From NCBI GenBank assembly GCA_021927905.1, contig BLLK01000062.1, positions 1,240,001-1,304,000 on the forward strand: a DNA stretch of 64,000 nucleotides. Direction: 5' to 3'. The translations under genes were made by a program, and so were the position numbers. Shown here piece by piece: positions 1-11,300 of the stretch (the stretch's first letter is position 1; the number at the start of each line of letters is the position of its first letter). A model generated the notes under the pieces. The model was not told the DNA's origin. It worked only from the letters and a program-made list of their open reading frames with translations, and did no database searches. This stretch comes from Chaetoceros tenuissimus. Lineage: Eukaryota; Bacillariophyta; Thalassiosirophyceae; Chaetocerotales; Chaetocerotaceae.

Positions 1-1
1 G

Positions 2-628
2 ATTGGTTTATTAGACTCGTCCGAGAGTGAGTTGAGAAATCCATACTCAATGGCAACGAACCAACCTTTCAAAGATAGCAAGCATAGCTTTTCACCTTCT
101 TCACGTTCAGTGGGTTCAAGATCCTATGTCCCTTCCTCGAGGTCGGTAGGTTCGAGAAATTCAAATGGCAGTGCTTCTGCTGCTTCTTCCACCCGAGACT
201 CCGCAAGGCTGTTGTTAGAGCAGAGTAGAAATAGAGCTGCAGCACTTCTTCAGCAGCACTCTTTGCGTTCAAGAGGTTCTTCAAATGGTTCAGTGGGATC
301 TGCTAGCGGACGGTCTAGACGTAAATCAACCTATACTGCTGGAACATTGAAGAATGCTTTATCGGAATTTTCGATTCAAGAAGAAGATGAAGATGGTGAT
401 AATGATGATGCTAGATCTGTAGTATCTCATATTTCGCAAGCCAGTGAGGCAGCGTCGATGGCGTCCAATCTTCTGAAAGAGAGCCGCATGCGCGCCTTGA
501 AGCTACTTAGTAAAAGTACCCCTGCTCCTCCTACAGAAATAACCCAAGTTCAATCTTCAGATAGTGACGGCTTTGGTGAAATTGTTCACATACCAACAAC
601 AGAGAGTGATGATTTAGATTTGACTTAA
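2..628 (+). CDS. Ser-rich protein, 3' end of gene (unknown function)
   Basis: The frame is open to the left edge, so this is the C-terminal part of a longer protein; the first internal ATG is at 50. The visible ~208 residues are low-complexity and rich in Ser, Arg, Gly and Ala, with a repeated 'SSRSVGSR' motif near the start. Two similar short helices follow: 'ARLLLEQSRNRAAALLQ' and 'ASNLLKESRMRALKLLSKS'. An acidic patch 'EEDEDGDNDD' lies between them. The pairing of LL-x-x-SR-x-RA-LL helices suggests an internal repeat rather than random low complexity. No known domain is recognised. Stop at 626-628; nothing coding follows until the convergent gene ending at 851. Confidence 0.7.
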   Translation: MGLLDSSESELRNPYSMATNQPFKDSKHSFSPSSRSVGSRSYVPSSRSVGSRNSNGSASAASSTRDSARLLLEQSRNRAAALLQQHSLRSRGSSNGSVGSASGRSRRKSTYTAGTLKNALSEFSIQEEDEDGDNDDARSVVSHISQASEAASMASNLLKESRMRALKLLSKSTPAPPTEITQVQSSDSDGFGEIVHIPTTESDDLDLT

Positions 629-850
629 ACCATGAAATTGTGCTGACCTTGTAATATCGGTAACAACCTCCAAATGTGCAATTACACTAGGGGAGATGTG
701 TGTCTAAGAATTATAAAATGGAATGTTTTTATTTATCATGTCTCTATTGCTTTGGTCATTTTTAATGATTTATTTACGTATATTCATCTCTTCAAACACA
801 ATTTGACATGATTTTCTTGACAGAAAAATCTCTTTCCATACTTTCTCTTT

Positions 851-3676
851 CTACTTCAAGATTGGAAAAGAAGTAGGGACACGTTCCCACTTTTGGATAA
901 AGATATTTTCCTCGCTAGCATCATAAAGATACAATTTATCTTTTTCTTGCCCGTCCGCGACTGTTACTCCTTTTCCGGAACCATTTAAAGTAATGTAATT
1001 CTCTGAAGTTTGATGCCAGGAGTCTGTAACTAATGTGCAGTGGCCCAATTTAAGGTTGGAAAAGTTTGATCTTTCACCTACTGTCACGCAATAGCTAACA
1101 AATCTTAAACTTCGTAGTTGTCCTTTCTTATCTAATCGGAATTGCTGATGCAAGGAATCATCCATACATTCCACTACAAAGAGATCAGTCCATCCCGTCT
1201 TTTCACCAGCTGAAATGCACATGTTCTTGCCTTTTGGTCCTTTGAACCTCAATGAGAAGTAAGAACTTGCCGTCTCAGTGTAATCCTCAATCACTATTGG
1301 TTTCACTGCTTTATCAAACTCCCAGCCCTCCAGATTCATTACCTGACGCTTAGAACTTGGCCAAATTATCTCTACTCTGGATGGATTTAAATGTTGCCCA
1401 AGACCGAAAATGATTCGATCATCCTGATAACCAGCGTTCTCAGAAGTATGCTGGAAACTCGATATTTCTTTCAAGATTTTTTTCTGCTTACCAGATTGGT
1501 TAAAAGTTGTTAAAATCACTGTGGCTCCAATTCCATATATGTTGCTTGTGATGCCATTACCCTTTAGTTTGAAGACGATGAACTTGTTGTCTTGATGATA
1601 TTCAGTTGGTTCATTGTAATAAAATCGCAAATATCCAAAAGTATGCGAAACCACCAAATCTAGACGACCATTATTGTCTAAATCTACCGTGGATATTCCA
1701 GTAGCTCCCTTCATTTGAGTCTTTCCTTTCTGTTGATACTCCTGGCAGATCTTCTTCAAGTGTTTATATTCAATAGTTTTACAATCTACATCACGAAATA
1801 GTTCATCCATATTTGGTGAAGCTAATGAAGCATCAGTGATATCTCCCATCGAATCATTGGCTCCACATTCGTTGCGAATCTTCCAATTTTTCTTGTTCTT
1901 TTCATGCTGATTGGTAAGGAATACAAACGCTCCTGGGTTCCTACATAACACGAGTATATCGTTAAAACCAGAATTGTTCAGATCCAATATTCTAACACTC
2001 TCCCCACCTCCACAATATGCTGGAAGTTCTAGAGAAAGACCACTTTGCCCAGCATTTGGTAGCTGGCCCGAGGCTCTATCAGAAGAAAAATAAAAATCGA
2101 GCCTGTTCCAATACAAGAACACTTGATCTATAGAAATAAAATGTGAGCTTTTTGCAATATTCAGGTATAAAATATCTATGCTCAATGATATTTTTCTCCT
2201 TACCAGCTAACTTATCTCCATCGAGGTCTGCAGTAGCAATGGAAGTTGCTGAGCACCCTTGAGATCCATCATGAAGTCCATGTGGACAACATGGAGGTTG
2301 TTTATCAGAGTCAGAACTAATATTAAAATAATTTGGAGATATTTCCACCATCTTTTTCTTGCTATCATTCCATTTATAAATTGCAGTTGTGCCAACAGGG
2401 CGAGTTTTGCAGAAATCCTTGACCTCATCATTGAAAATACCAAGCTCTTTATAATCTTCATCAATGTCGGGTGTACTCCTTTGAGGAAAACAGAATCCTC
2501 TACTGATCATTACCTCATTAGCTACTCCATCACCATCCGCATCAGTGACAGTCATAGATGTTGCATACTCCATCATACTAGTATCCGGCTTCCAAGTTCT
2601 ATCGCCTTGGTTGATAAGCAAAACACCAGGAGCGATAGTGTTATCTTTCCTTCTAGACTGAATAGCAAAGATATCGATAAGTCCATCTCCATTGACATCT
2701 ATGCGCGCGAAGTTATCATTAGCATTGTAAAATATAAATACATGGATTGAAGGTTCAATGATATTGGGCACTTACCAAGCATATAATTTGTTCTACCCCT
2801 ACCATGTCTCATGTTGACGCCAGATTTCGCTGCCTGTGACCGTCCACCTCTGAAAACAACATCTCCATCTTCATTTTTCTCACCAAACAAAAGAAAACTA
2901 TCAAACATGGCAGGATTATCAATAGGCAATCCATGATATCCTCCCTGGCTAATAAACAGATCCAATATGCCATCTCCATCTAGATCCAATATATTGCTTC
3001 CATGTGTATCAATCCAATTCATGCTAGCATTGACAAAGTCTTCTGGGTCGTCCTCAAAAATGATTCTGTCAGCAATGGATGCAAGAGTCTGTTTTCCATC
3101 TTGCGTGGGTGATGGTTTTGTTAATGCAAGCTCCATACGACCGTTCAGGTCGCCATTTTCGTTGACAATCTTGTGACCATGCAAAGAATTAAAGTAATCT
3201 AAGTAGCCATCATTGTCTATATCGACATAGAGAGGACTGCTCTCCTGCTTATACGCGAAACCTGAATGAACAGGTGAATACCAGTAGGTTGGATCTCCTG
3301 AAAACATGGCTTGTGTTGAGTCCTGGAACTTTCCTAATGGACATGTTCGTGTTTCCTTTTCATTGCAATGTTTACACTCAGAGCATCCAGGCAAATCGCA
3401 TTGAGAAACTTCACACCATGGTTGGCATTTATCTACAGAAAAAGAACATTGACCCGAACACGAATACCCACATCTTCTACATCGGGGACTCGCACAGTTT
3501 TCCCCATTACGACAGAAATCAACATCAGCAATACTACAGGACGCCAAGATTCTGTCGATTTTCTCCAAATTGATTATTTCAGTTTCTGTATCAACCGAAA
3601 CTGCCACTTCCTCCTCTTCTTGTGCTGATGCAGTGAGCGTAAGGAGCAGGAGGAGAAGAGATCTTGAGTACATCAT
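851..3676 (-). CDS. Secreted CRTAC1-like protein: FG-GAP/VCBS repeats, ASPIC/UnbV domain, ricin-like tail
   Basis: Three exons (3676-2776, 2698-2204, 2127-851) with GT-AG introns of 77 and 76 bp give about 890 residues. A clear signal peptide (residues 1-18, Leu-rich, ending TASA) is followed by a Cys-rich EGF-like region (about 45-110). Many Ca-binding FG-GAP/VCBS motifs follow, such as 'DIDNDGYLDYFNS', 'DLDGDGILDLFIS', 'DVNGDGLIDIFA' and 'DLDNNGRLDLVVS'. An ASPIC/UnbV segment (about residue 705, 'GLGQHLNPSRVEIIWPSS') matches the family of human CRTAC1. The last 130 residues ('NMCISAG', 'DLFVVECMDDSLHQQF', 'SYCVTVGE', 'LKLGHCTL') have the spacing of a ricin-type beta-trefoil lectin, which is unusual for CRTAC1. 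The first junction restores the canonical 'GDVNGDGLID'. Likely extracellular or secretory, binding Ca and possibly glycans (inference). Confidence 0.85.
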
Positions 3677-4062
3677 TTTGTACTTCTGACAAAGTTTATA
3701 ATGTTAGCAACGGATAATGATACGGTAAGATGAAGAGATGGAAAATCCACGTTGGGAAAAAGTGAGTTAGGTTGGCATTGGTACAGATTTTGATGAGAAA
3801 AGTCATAACTAGATTTTTCACGACAAATCTCCACAAGTCCCATCTTGGTCACATGTATAGCTACACACCTAGCTGAATATATATGTATCGTCCCTTCTTG
3901 ATAGTGACGTATTTTGCAACAACACGAGGGGAGACAAAGCACATCACTCATCAAGCAATGAATCCTACGAGTCTGCGAGAAAGATCCCATCACATGTAAT
4001 TAGACTAGTACATACATCTAGCTAGCAAGCTTATTTCAAAAATATATTATCTAGGACCCAAG
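3677..4062. promoter_or_regulatory. Divergent intergenic region, 386 bp
   Basis: Lies between the start codons of the CRTAC1-like gene (-) and the Pro/Ala-rich plastid-type gene (+), so it must hold both promoters. It contains short AT-rich patches (for example 'atatatatgtatcg' near 3880 and 'aatatattat' near 4040) and repeated ctagct/tagctag words. No element can be assigned with confidence. An antisense open frame here (3993-3673) has no coding character. Confidence 0.45.
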
Positions 4063-4572
4063 ATGAAGCTTACCGGTGCACTAATTCTTTCTGCAATCTG
4101 TGGGACATCCGCATTTGCTCCTTTGAGTCAATCCCGTCCAAACACTAGACTTAATTACGGATGGAATGACTATCAACAATCTCTTTCACAACCAGCAGCA
4201 CCTGCTCCAGCATACCCTCCAGCACAGCCAGCTTATCCTGCAGCTCCTGCAGCTCCAGCTTATCCTGCAGCTCCTGCACAACCTGCGGCTCCTGCATATC
4301 CTCCTGCTCAACCTGCAGCACCAGCTGCTCCTGCAGCATATGCTCCTCCTGCTCAACCTGCAGCTCCACCAGCACCAGCTGCTCCTGCTCCACCAGCTTC
4401 ACCAGCATCCCCAGAGGAAATTGAGGAGGATGAGCCAATGTCAAAGGCATGGGCTGCAAAGGTTACCTATGATCCTTCTCAAGATGTATTCCCAGTATTC
4501 CCACCACATTACAAGACTTTCGACCAGATCTGGGCTGAATTCCAGGCTGCGAAGGCTGCTGGACAGATCTAA
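4063..4572 (+). CDS. Pro/Ala-rich protein with SAFAP-type plastid targeting
   Basis: 169 residues, single exon. The N terminus is a signal peptide (MKLTGALILSAICGT) followed by 'SAFAPLSQSR', which matches the ASAFAP motif that sends proteins through the ER into diatom plastids. The mature protein has a disordered middle (about residues 40-120) built from AP, PAY and PAQPAAP repeats. The folded-looking C-terminal tail is acidic, then aromatic ('MSKAWAAKVTYDP', 'HYKTFDQIWAEFQAAK'). Nothing identifies an enzyme. A long Pro/Ala linker with a conserved tail suggests a structural or tethering protein in the plastid (inference). Antisense frames across the repeat are shadows of its codon bias. Confidence 0.8.
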   Translation: MKLTGALILSAICGTSAFAPLSQSRPNTRLNYGWNDYQQSLSQPAAPAPAYPPAQPAYPAAPAAPAYPAAPAQPAAPAYPPAQPAAPAAPAAYAPPAQPAAPPAPAAPAPPASPASPEEIEEDEPMSKAWAAKVTYDPSQDVFPVFPPHYKTFDQIWAEFQAAKAAGQI

Positions 4573-5175
4573 ATTCACGGGCTGAAAGTTTAGATGTTAA
4601 GTTTCGCCTGGAGTTTTATTTATTGTGTATAACACAAAGTAGACTAAATTAAATTGCTTTATTCTTCACAATGGTGTTGAAAAGGATTTTGAATTATTTC
4701 GGGTGTGGGAAGCGTTGAAACACTAGTCTACTTGCTTGTAATTTAAAATGCTGGTCTTCTCCATTCATATTCAAATCGTTTTGTTTGTCTTCGAAAAAGG
4801 CTTGAAGGAATCGGTGCGCTTCTTATGTCTCTGTCCCCAAAATCACCCTTGGCAATTCACGAAGCATAAGGAATATGTGTTGATAGTAACAGATATTTCA
4901 TTTCTACACTAAATGGTGTTTCCCCAGAATTATACTTACATTTTTTATATTGTAAAGACTATCATCGTGATTTATATGTTTAAATCTTCTCTTCAACTCC
5001 ATGCGAATAAGTACTTATTTTTCATTAGATTAGATAAATAAATTTACCCATTTTATTTATGTACGTCATTGTTCAAAGTAAATCAATTTCAAAAAAAGTA
5101 AAAAGAGAAGGTGGGTATCCTCTCGATACACAACACTTTTACAGCAATGTGAAAATAATGACAGCAACTTCCATT
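4573..5175. other. Convergent 3' intergenic region, 603 bp
   Basis: AT-rich sequence between two convergent stop codons. It presumably holds both 3' UTRs and polyadenylation sites; no open frame, RNA gene or repeat is seen. Confidence 0.5.
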
Positions 5176-6666
5176 TCATAGCAAAATTTTGTACTTCTCT
5201 TTGCTTGGAACATGATTTACAACCACATTACCATCATAGCCTAAACTTGCAAAAACCCAAGGATCAGCCGCACTCCAAGCTACATCATACACAGAGTCAC
5301 GCATTTCTAAATTCAACACACGAATATCTTGTGCATTTTTATCATTGGTGTTGACATCACCACTCCCAGACTTTTCACCTACTAAATCATCTCCATAGCT
5401 ATCATTGTCGACATCATTTGATTGTGATTTCGCGACCTCAGCAAAAGAGTCGTTATCGTCTAGGTTTGAGCCAATATCAGCATCGAACTCATCCATATCA
5501 CCATTATCACCAAGGTCGAACAAGGGAGCAGATGAAATAGAACTAATTCTCCATAGATTAGCAATACTATCTGTCCCACCACTCAAAAGGAGTTGATCAT
5601 GAAACGCATTATATTTGATACATGTCGCCCAATGATTATGGCCACCTCGGATGGTACGGATAGGTGACGTTCTGCTCCATGCTGAGGAGTTTGGAATGTA
5701 ATCATCTTCCATGTACGACGCCGTATATCTCAAATCCCAAAATTTAATCAAAGCATCTTGTCCACTTGAACTAATTATGCTTGGTTTGTTTGGGTTGTAA
5801 TCAACATCTGTAACTCCAAAGCGATGACAATTTTTCAAGCCATTAATTACCTTTGAAGGTGTTCTCATATCTACAAGTGCAATGCTCGTCCCTAATGTAA
5901 CTGCACACATATGATCGTTATGAGGGTCCCAAGAAGCCTTTGGAGGATTTGGTATTATACCTCTTGCAGTAGGAATTGACAAATTGATGGAATCCAAAGA
6001 AACTACACATGAAGAATCACAATCCACCATCGATAGACACACTTCTCGGCTTCTACTCTGTACAATTAGTAAATTTGAACTCACGGTACCAGTTTCAGCA
6101 TCGTCAAAACTATTGCGATTTGGTATGCACCGAGGATTCCATTGCATATCCGTGACACGACCTTGACCGAGTTCAACATCACATATTTTCTCCATTGATT
6201 TGCTTATTTCCTCACTTTTTCCATTTCCATCCATATCATCTTCATCATGGTAAAACTCAATATCATCCTCTCTCATTGCACTTTCTGGGATACGCCAAAG
6301 AGCAGTCTCTGCTTGAGCATTCTGAGATGGAATGCTGGATTCCCTTGCACTTCGACATGTAATTACTAAACGACTGTCCATAGGTACACTCGAACATGAC
6401 CATATTTCTCCATGATGCGTATTTTCGTCTGTCCCAAAGTCTAGTTGAGCATCAACCGCCATCTCATTCATTTCTTCATGGTACCGTAATAAGTAGAGTG
6501 GATTCACCGCCCTGATCCCACCCATATATTCTTGGCCATTCTGATGACTAGGAGGAAGTGCACATGTTCCTACCAAGAAGCGATGGTTATTTGTATCATT
6601 TGTAACAGCACTGATACATCTAGCAGGTGCATTAAGAGATAGCTCTGCTGATGTATTGGAAAACAT
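5176..6666 (-). CDS. EIPR1: EARP-interacting WD40 protein (EIPR1/TSSC1 homologue)
   Basis: 496 residues, single exon, ATG at 6666. WD40 repeats are visible, including 'ASWDPHNDHMCAVTLG', 'VTDVDYNPNKPSIISSSGQD', 'IKFWDLRY', 'HNHWATCIKYNAFHDQ', 'LLLSGGTDSIANLWRIS' and the C-terminal 'SVYDVAWSAADPWVFASLGY' ending VPSKEKYKILL. The C-terminal blade and ending match the TSSC1/EIPR1 family closely. In animals EIPR1 binds the EARP and GARP tethering complexes and acts in endosomal recycling and dense-core vesicle traffic. An acidic insertion (about residues 385-440, Asp/Ser-rich) separates the last two blades and is probably a disordered loop. Cytosolic; no targeting signal. Confidence 0.9.
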   Translation of the reverse strand: MFSNTSAELSLNAPARCISAVTNDTNNHRFLVGTCALPPSHQNGQEYMGGIRAVNPLYLLRYHEEMNEMAVDAQLDFGTDENTHHGEIWSCSSVPMDSRLVITCRSARESSIPSQNAQAETALWRIPESAMREDDIEFYHDEDDMDGNGKSEEISKSMEKICDVELGQGRVTDMQWNPRCIPNRNSFDDAETGTVSSNLLIVQSRSREVCLSMVDCDSSCVVSLDSINLSIPTARGIIPNPPKASWDPHNDHMCAVTLGTSIALVDMRTPSKVINGLKNCHRFGVTDVDYNPNKPSIISSSGQDALIKFWDLRYTASYMEDDYIPNSSAWSRTSPIRTIRGGHNHWATCIKYNAFHDQLLLSGGTDSIANLWRISSISSAPLFDLGDNGDMDEFDADIGSNLDDNDSFAEVAKSQSNDVDNDSYGDDLVGEKSGSGDVNTNDKNAQDIRVLNLEMRDSVYDVAWSAADPWVFASLGYDGNVVVNHVPSKEKYKILL

Positions 6667-6971
6667 TTCGATGATATATGAAAGAAGAATAAGAACTAAC
6701 TTTTCAACTATTAAAAAAATGCAACAAAATGATGCAAAGTTTTGTGCTTTTGCTTGCTAGTGGCAAAAGCAAAAGAGGAGAAAACTGGTGTCTATTACTA
6801 CATTTCAGTATCACAGGTTATATACACAATTCAATGAATGTCATTGTATACCATACGACTATCTTTTCGAAAGCAGTTGAAAGTAAGACTCAGAAGCTGT
6901 ATTTACTCATGCGCATAAGCATTTTTTATCATTTTAATCCTAAGCATTATTTTTCGCCAAGTATCCCATGT
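6667..6971. other. Intergenic 305 bp: EIPR1 promoter and VOC gene 3' end
   Basis: Sits upstream of the EIPR1-like start codon and downstream of the VOC-gene stop, both on the minus strand. It is AT-rich, with no coding or RNA feature seen. Confidence 0.4.
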
Positions 6972-8164
6972 CTATTCAGGTGTTTTTACAACAGAAACTC
7001 TAGATTCTTTCTCAGTCTTTTCATAGTCAACATAGGAATCAAATGAAATCGGTACCGAGTTCGGATCTATAACTTTCATGGATCCACTCGCAGTAGTACC
7101 TTCAGAAGGCTGATAGACAATATTTAAAGATCCGACTGCAGGATTTGGCTTCACACTCTTTGGCTTCTTTGCTTGGAGTAAAAGTACACCCATACAATTA
7201 TTGGAAGGTGCCATGTATACTGATTTCTTTGGCTGAGGAGGTTCAAATTGGCCTTGTCCTTTGTTTGGTCTACAATAAGGGTATTCTTGTTCTCTAAATC
7301 CCAATTGCTCATAAAAAGCTTTTGAATCTTTTACGCTCGCACAATTTAAAGCAACAAACATAATAGGGTCAGGTGAAATACCGATAATCCCTCGAATTGG
7401 TACCCCAGATGGAGAAATCACCTCTACAATTCCATAGCTGGCGAAATATGAGTAATTCAGTGGATGGTTACGTCTCAAATATTCCTTTGTACTCGTACTT
7501 ACCCATTGTAAACATTTCCCCCATTCTTCACCATTTGACTAATACGATATTCAGGTACACCAAGCTGAATATATGCAACATTATCCCCGGTGGTATCAGC
7601 ACCTGTGTAAAATGCTTCAGTTGTATCCTTTTCATATCTAACGCGAATAGTTGCATGACCACCATAATTACTAAAAGATGAGACTGCTGGTTCCCAATCT
7701 TCTGGAATATTCATCTCTGTAGGTCCAAAAGCCAACCAAGTATCTGTCACCGAACCTTTTGTACTTTGATTGACTTTTTTCATTCCAAAACCATTTTCCA
7801 GGAATGCAATCATGTCATCTTGTTGAGTCTTATCGGCTACATTGACCGTCAACCCAGTGAGAACTGCATTAGTATCCGAGAATTCAGGTAGAGAACCAAC
7901 TGCTGCATTTGCATTTGGAGCAAAGAGACATGAGAATGAATTCAAAGTAGATACAGCAGCAGCCGCTTGTAAACTATTTGTTAGTATTGAACGACGAGAA
8001 GATATGATGTTGGTTGTTTCAAGTGGTCCACTTTGGTCAAGATTTTGCCCATGAAGCTTTGTGAAAGAGATTTTTCCCTGGAGGAACGGCCTTTGAAAAG
8101 GTCCGACTTGGAAACAATTGCATGTGCCCAGAAAAGTCGATACAAACAATGGTAGTAGTTTCAT
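6972..8164 (-). CDS. VOC/glyoxalase-fold protein with thylakoid-lumen targeting
   Basis: Two exons (8164-7503 and 7437-6972, 65 bp intron) give 375 residues; the junction reads NVYNG/YGIVEV. The leader looks tripartite: an ER signal peptide (MKLLPLFVSTFLGTCN), 'CFQVGPF' with a Phe-containing plastid-entry site, and a twin-arginine stretch 'SSRRSILTNSLQ' with a hydrophobic core ending 'PNANA', a classic AxA lumen-processing site. The body carries two vicinal-oxygen-chelate/glyoxalase-like modules ('NAVLTGLTVNVADK...FLENGFG' and 'MFVALNCASVKDSKAFYEQLGF'). These folds bind a metal and small molecules, but no substrate can be named. It diverges from the copper ATPase gene across 211 bp. Confidence 0.82.
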
Positions 8165-8375
8165 ACTTGAAATATACTTAGAGTTTTGTTTCTTTGGTAT
8201 GATTGTTGTGTTGTAAATAGATACATATCAAAGTCAATCAAACTCTCCGTTGATGCTTTTCTTGCTTCTTTCGCAATCCGATGTGACGCACAGAGAAGGA
8301 CTGACGAAAGCAGACCAAAAAGCTCTTTGCTAAAAAGCCTGCTGTACAGCCTATGTTTTTCGTCCCTTTTATCAC
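8165..8375. promoter_or_regulatory. Divergent promoter region, VOC gene / Cu-ATPase, 211 bp
   Basis: Only 211 bp separate the two start codons, so the promoters must be compact or shared. No specific motif is assigned. Confidence 0.45.
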
Positions 8376-11300
8376 ATGATAACCCTTTTATTACCACTTA
8401 ATATACTTTCTATTGCAATATTGAAGGTGCACTCCTACGAAACAACGAGATACAAAAACATCATGATGCACGAAATTGCTTTTAGCTTGGAGGGCCTGTC
8501 ATGCTCATCCTGCACAAGTGCGGTGCAATCTGCTATTGAGTCATTTTCTTCTCCAATCGGAATTCAAATTTCACACGATAGCATCAATGTAACCCTTTTT
8601 CCTGAACCAAAATTATGCTTTCAATATACAATGGAACAAGAGGTCTCCCTTGATTCTTTCAAACAACAAATAGTTGACACAGTAGAAAATATAGGGTTTG
8701 GAGCTGAATTCATATCTGATGAAATAGTCATTCCGACACATCATTATAAATTGATCAAAGCGGAATTTGCCTTGGAGGGTCTAACTTGTTCCTCTTGTTC
8801 GCAAACCGTTTTTGATGCTGTGAAATCATTTGCGCCTCAGACAGAGGATGTTCATATTGTAAAAGATTCGATTCAAGTGGCCTTATTTCCAGATCCAAAG
8901 CTTGAATTTCAGTATAAATTATTTGCAGCAGAGACATCGTATTCTATTGCCCAAGATATTGTAGATTGCGTAGAAAACATTGGGTTCGGAGCTGAGTTGA
9001 CTCTGGAATCGGAGATGGTTGTAAATGATTCCGACATGGAGAATCAAGGTGTGCAGGAGACGACAATGAGGTCTGTCTTTCTAAAAATTGAATTCAATTT
9101 CCAGGAGACACTACAGGCGGCAAAGGAATTAGATTGTCTACTCGATGTTGAACAGAAACTGGAAAAGAAAAGAGAAGATAGAAATCAAGATTCTAGTGGA
9201 ACTATGAGGATCAAATATGATACCATGGAAATAGGTATTCGTTCAATTATTGAATCCATAAAATCATCTGAAAAGGTCATCAACGCAGGTGGATGCGGCA
9301 CGGTCACTGTCATGGACGTAGAGAGTTATATGACCATGATAGATAGATCAGAGAGCAGAAGACTTGAAGAAATTCAAAGATGGAAAGTATCTTTCTTGAT
9401 TGCAGCAGCGTTCGCAATCCCAGTTGCTGTCATTTCCATGATTTTGGTGCATGTGCCAGGAACAAAATCTTTTTTACATTCGTACAGTTTCTGGCATATT
9501 ACCTGGGAAGAATTGTTGACATTTTTCCTTACAACACCAGTTCAATTTTACTCCGGAGCAAAATTCTATCGTGAAGCATACTACTCTATCAAAACGAGGC
9601 ATTTGGGTATGGGGTTCCTGATAGCGACTGGCACGTCTGCAGCTTATATATACTCTATTTTTGTTGTTTTATACAACGCCATTCGTGATGCCCCTATGGA
9701 GAAAAGACTTATGCAAGCATTTGAAACTTCTGCATTACTGATTATGTTTGTGCTTCTTGGAAAATTCTTAGAGTGCAAGGTGAAAGCAGTAACAAGTCGG
9801 GCGATTTCGGAGCTGTCCAGGCTGACTCCTGATACTGCAACATTGGTTGGGACCATCAATAAACAAGGTGAAGAAATTGCTTTGGAAACAGAAGAATCTA
9901 TACCCTTATCTTTATTACAACACAACGATATAGTCTTAATCAGACCTGGAGAAAAAATACCATCTGATGGAAAAGTAATTAGTGGAACCACTACTGTCGA
10001 TGAGAGCATGATCACCGGAGAATCTATGCCTGTGATAAAAAATGTTGAAGATAATGTCATCGGTGGAACTCGCAATATTGATGGTGCTATAAAGATGGTT
10101 GTGTCTTCAATTGGTGACGATACAACTCTTGCAAAAATCATCAAACTGATCGAATCTGCACAAACATCAAAAGCGCCTATTCAAGAATATGCGGACTATA
10201 TCTCTTCGCGATTTGTACCGATTGTCTTCAGTATTTCTGTTTTCACGTACTTCCTTTGGGCTCTACTTTTGAATACCCCGGGTGTCTTGGACCAAAGCAA
10301 GAGAAATTGGTCGTATCGAAGCGAGGGTTTAAACGATTGGACACTTCCACTACTCTTTTCTATTTCGTGCCTAGTAATTGCATGTCCATGCGCACTTGGA
10401 TTAGCAACTCCTACTGCCGTGATGGTAGGGAGTGGTATTGGTGCAAAACATGGTAAGTTTTCATCTTGTAATGCTTGTATTATTTGATCATGATTTTAAT
10501 AGTCTATTTACCATATCACCCGAAAAAGGTGTACTTATCAAAGGTGGAGAAGCGTTGGAGAGAACAAGCAAAGTTACTGTAGTAGTATTTGATAAAACAG
10601 GTATGTTCATTTTATATGCTATTTGCTATTATCGTATTGCTTTCTGGAATTATTCTTACACCGATATCTAATAGGGACACTCACAAGAGGCGAACCGGTT
10701 GTGGAGCACGTATTACTGTTGAGTGACAACTCTCTATTTCTTTTTGGGGACAACGACAAAAATTCTCTTTTTTCGAAACAACAGATTGGGGAGTCGACAT
10801 TTGATTTATCTGATTCATTATGCAAAAGTGATTCCCCAAATGATATTGCAATGAAAAATATTCTGCATATTGCAGCATCGGCTGAGCGAGGAAGCGAGCA
10901 TCCTCTATCAAAAGGAATTACGAAGCGAGCTTCGGAGTTGGGAATAAATGAAGATTCCAGTTATCCCCTTCTCAATGTAGAGAATTTTGTAGCTGAGATT
11001 GGTAAAGGAATCAAATGCACGGTGAATGGTAAATCGGTCCTCATAGGTAATAGAAAATCTTTGGAAGTGAATCAAATTAATATCAGACCTGGAACTTTTG
11101 ATGCTATGGATTATCTTGAGAGCCGCGGTGAGACTGCTGTCACAGTGTGCATAGATGGAAAAACAGAAGCAGTGATCGGTTTAATTGACAAAGCAAGAGA
11201 TGATGCTTCAGTTGTTGTTAGTGTCCTTACAGGGATGGGAATCGGAGTGTACATGCTAACTGGTGATAATGTGAATACTGCGAGATTTGTTGCGCAAGAC

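Noticed and set aside
3673-3993. 106-codon minus-strand frame upstream of the CRTAC1-like gene
   Set aside because: No recognisable motif or codon bias; it overlaps the promoter and the gene's first codons.
4151-4585. Long Gln/Leu-rich frames on both strands over the Pro/Ala repeat
   Set aside because: They are frame shadows of the repetitive Pro/Ala coding sequence.
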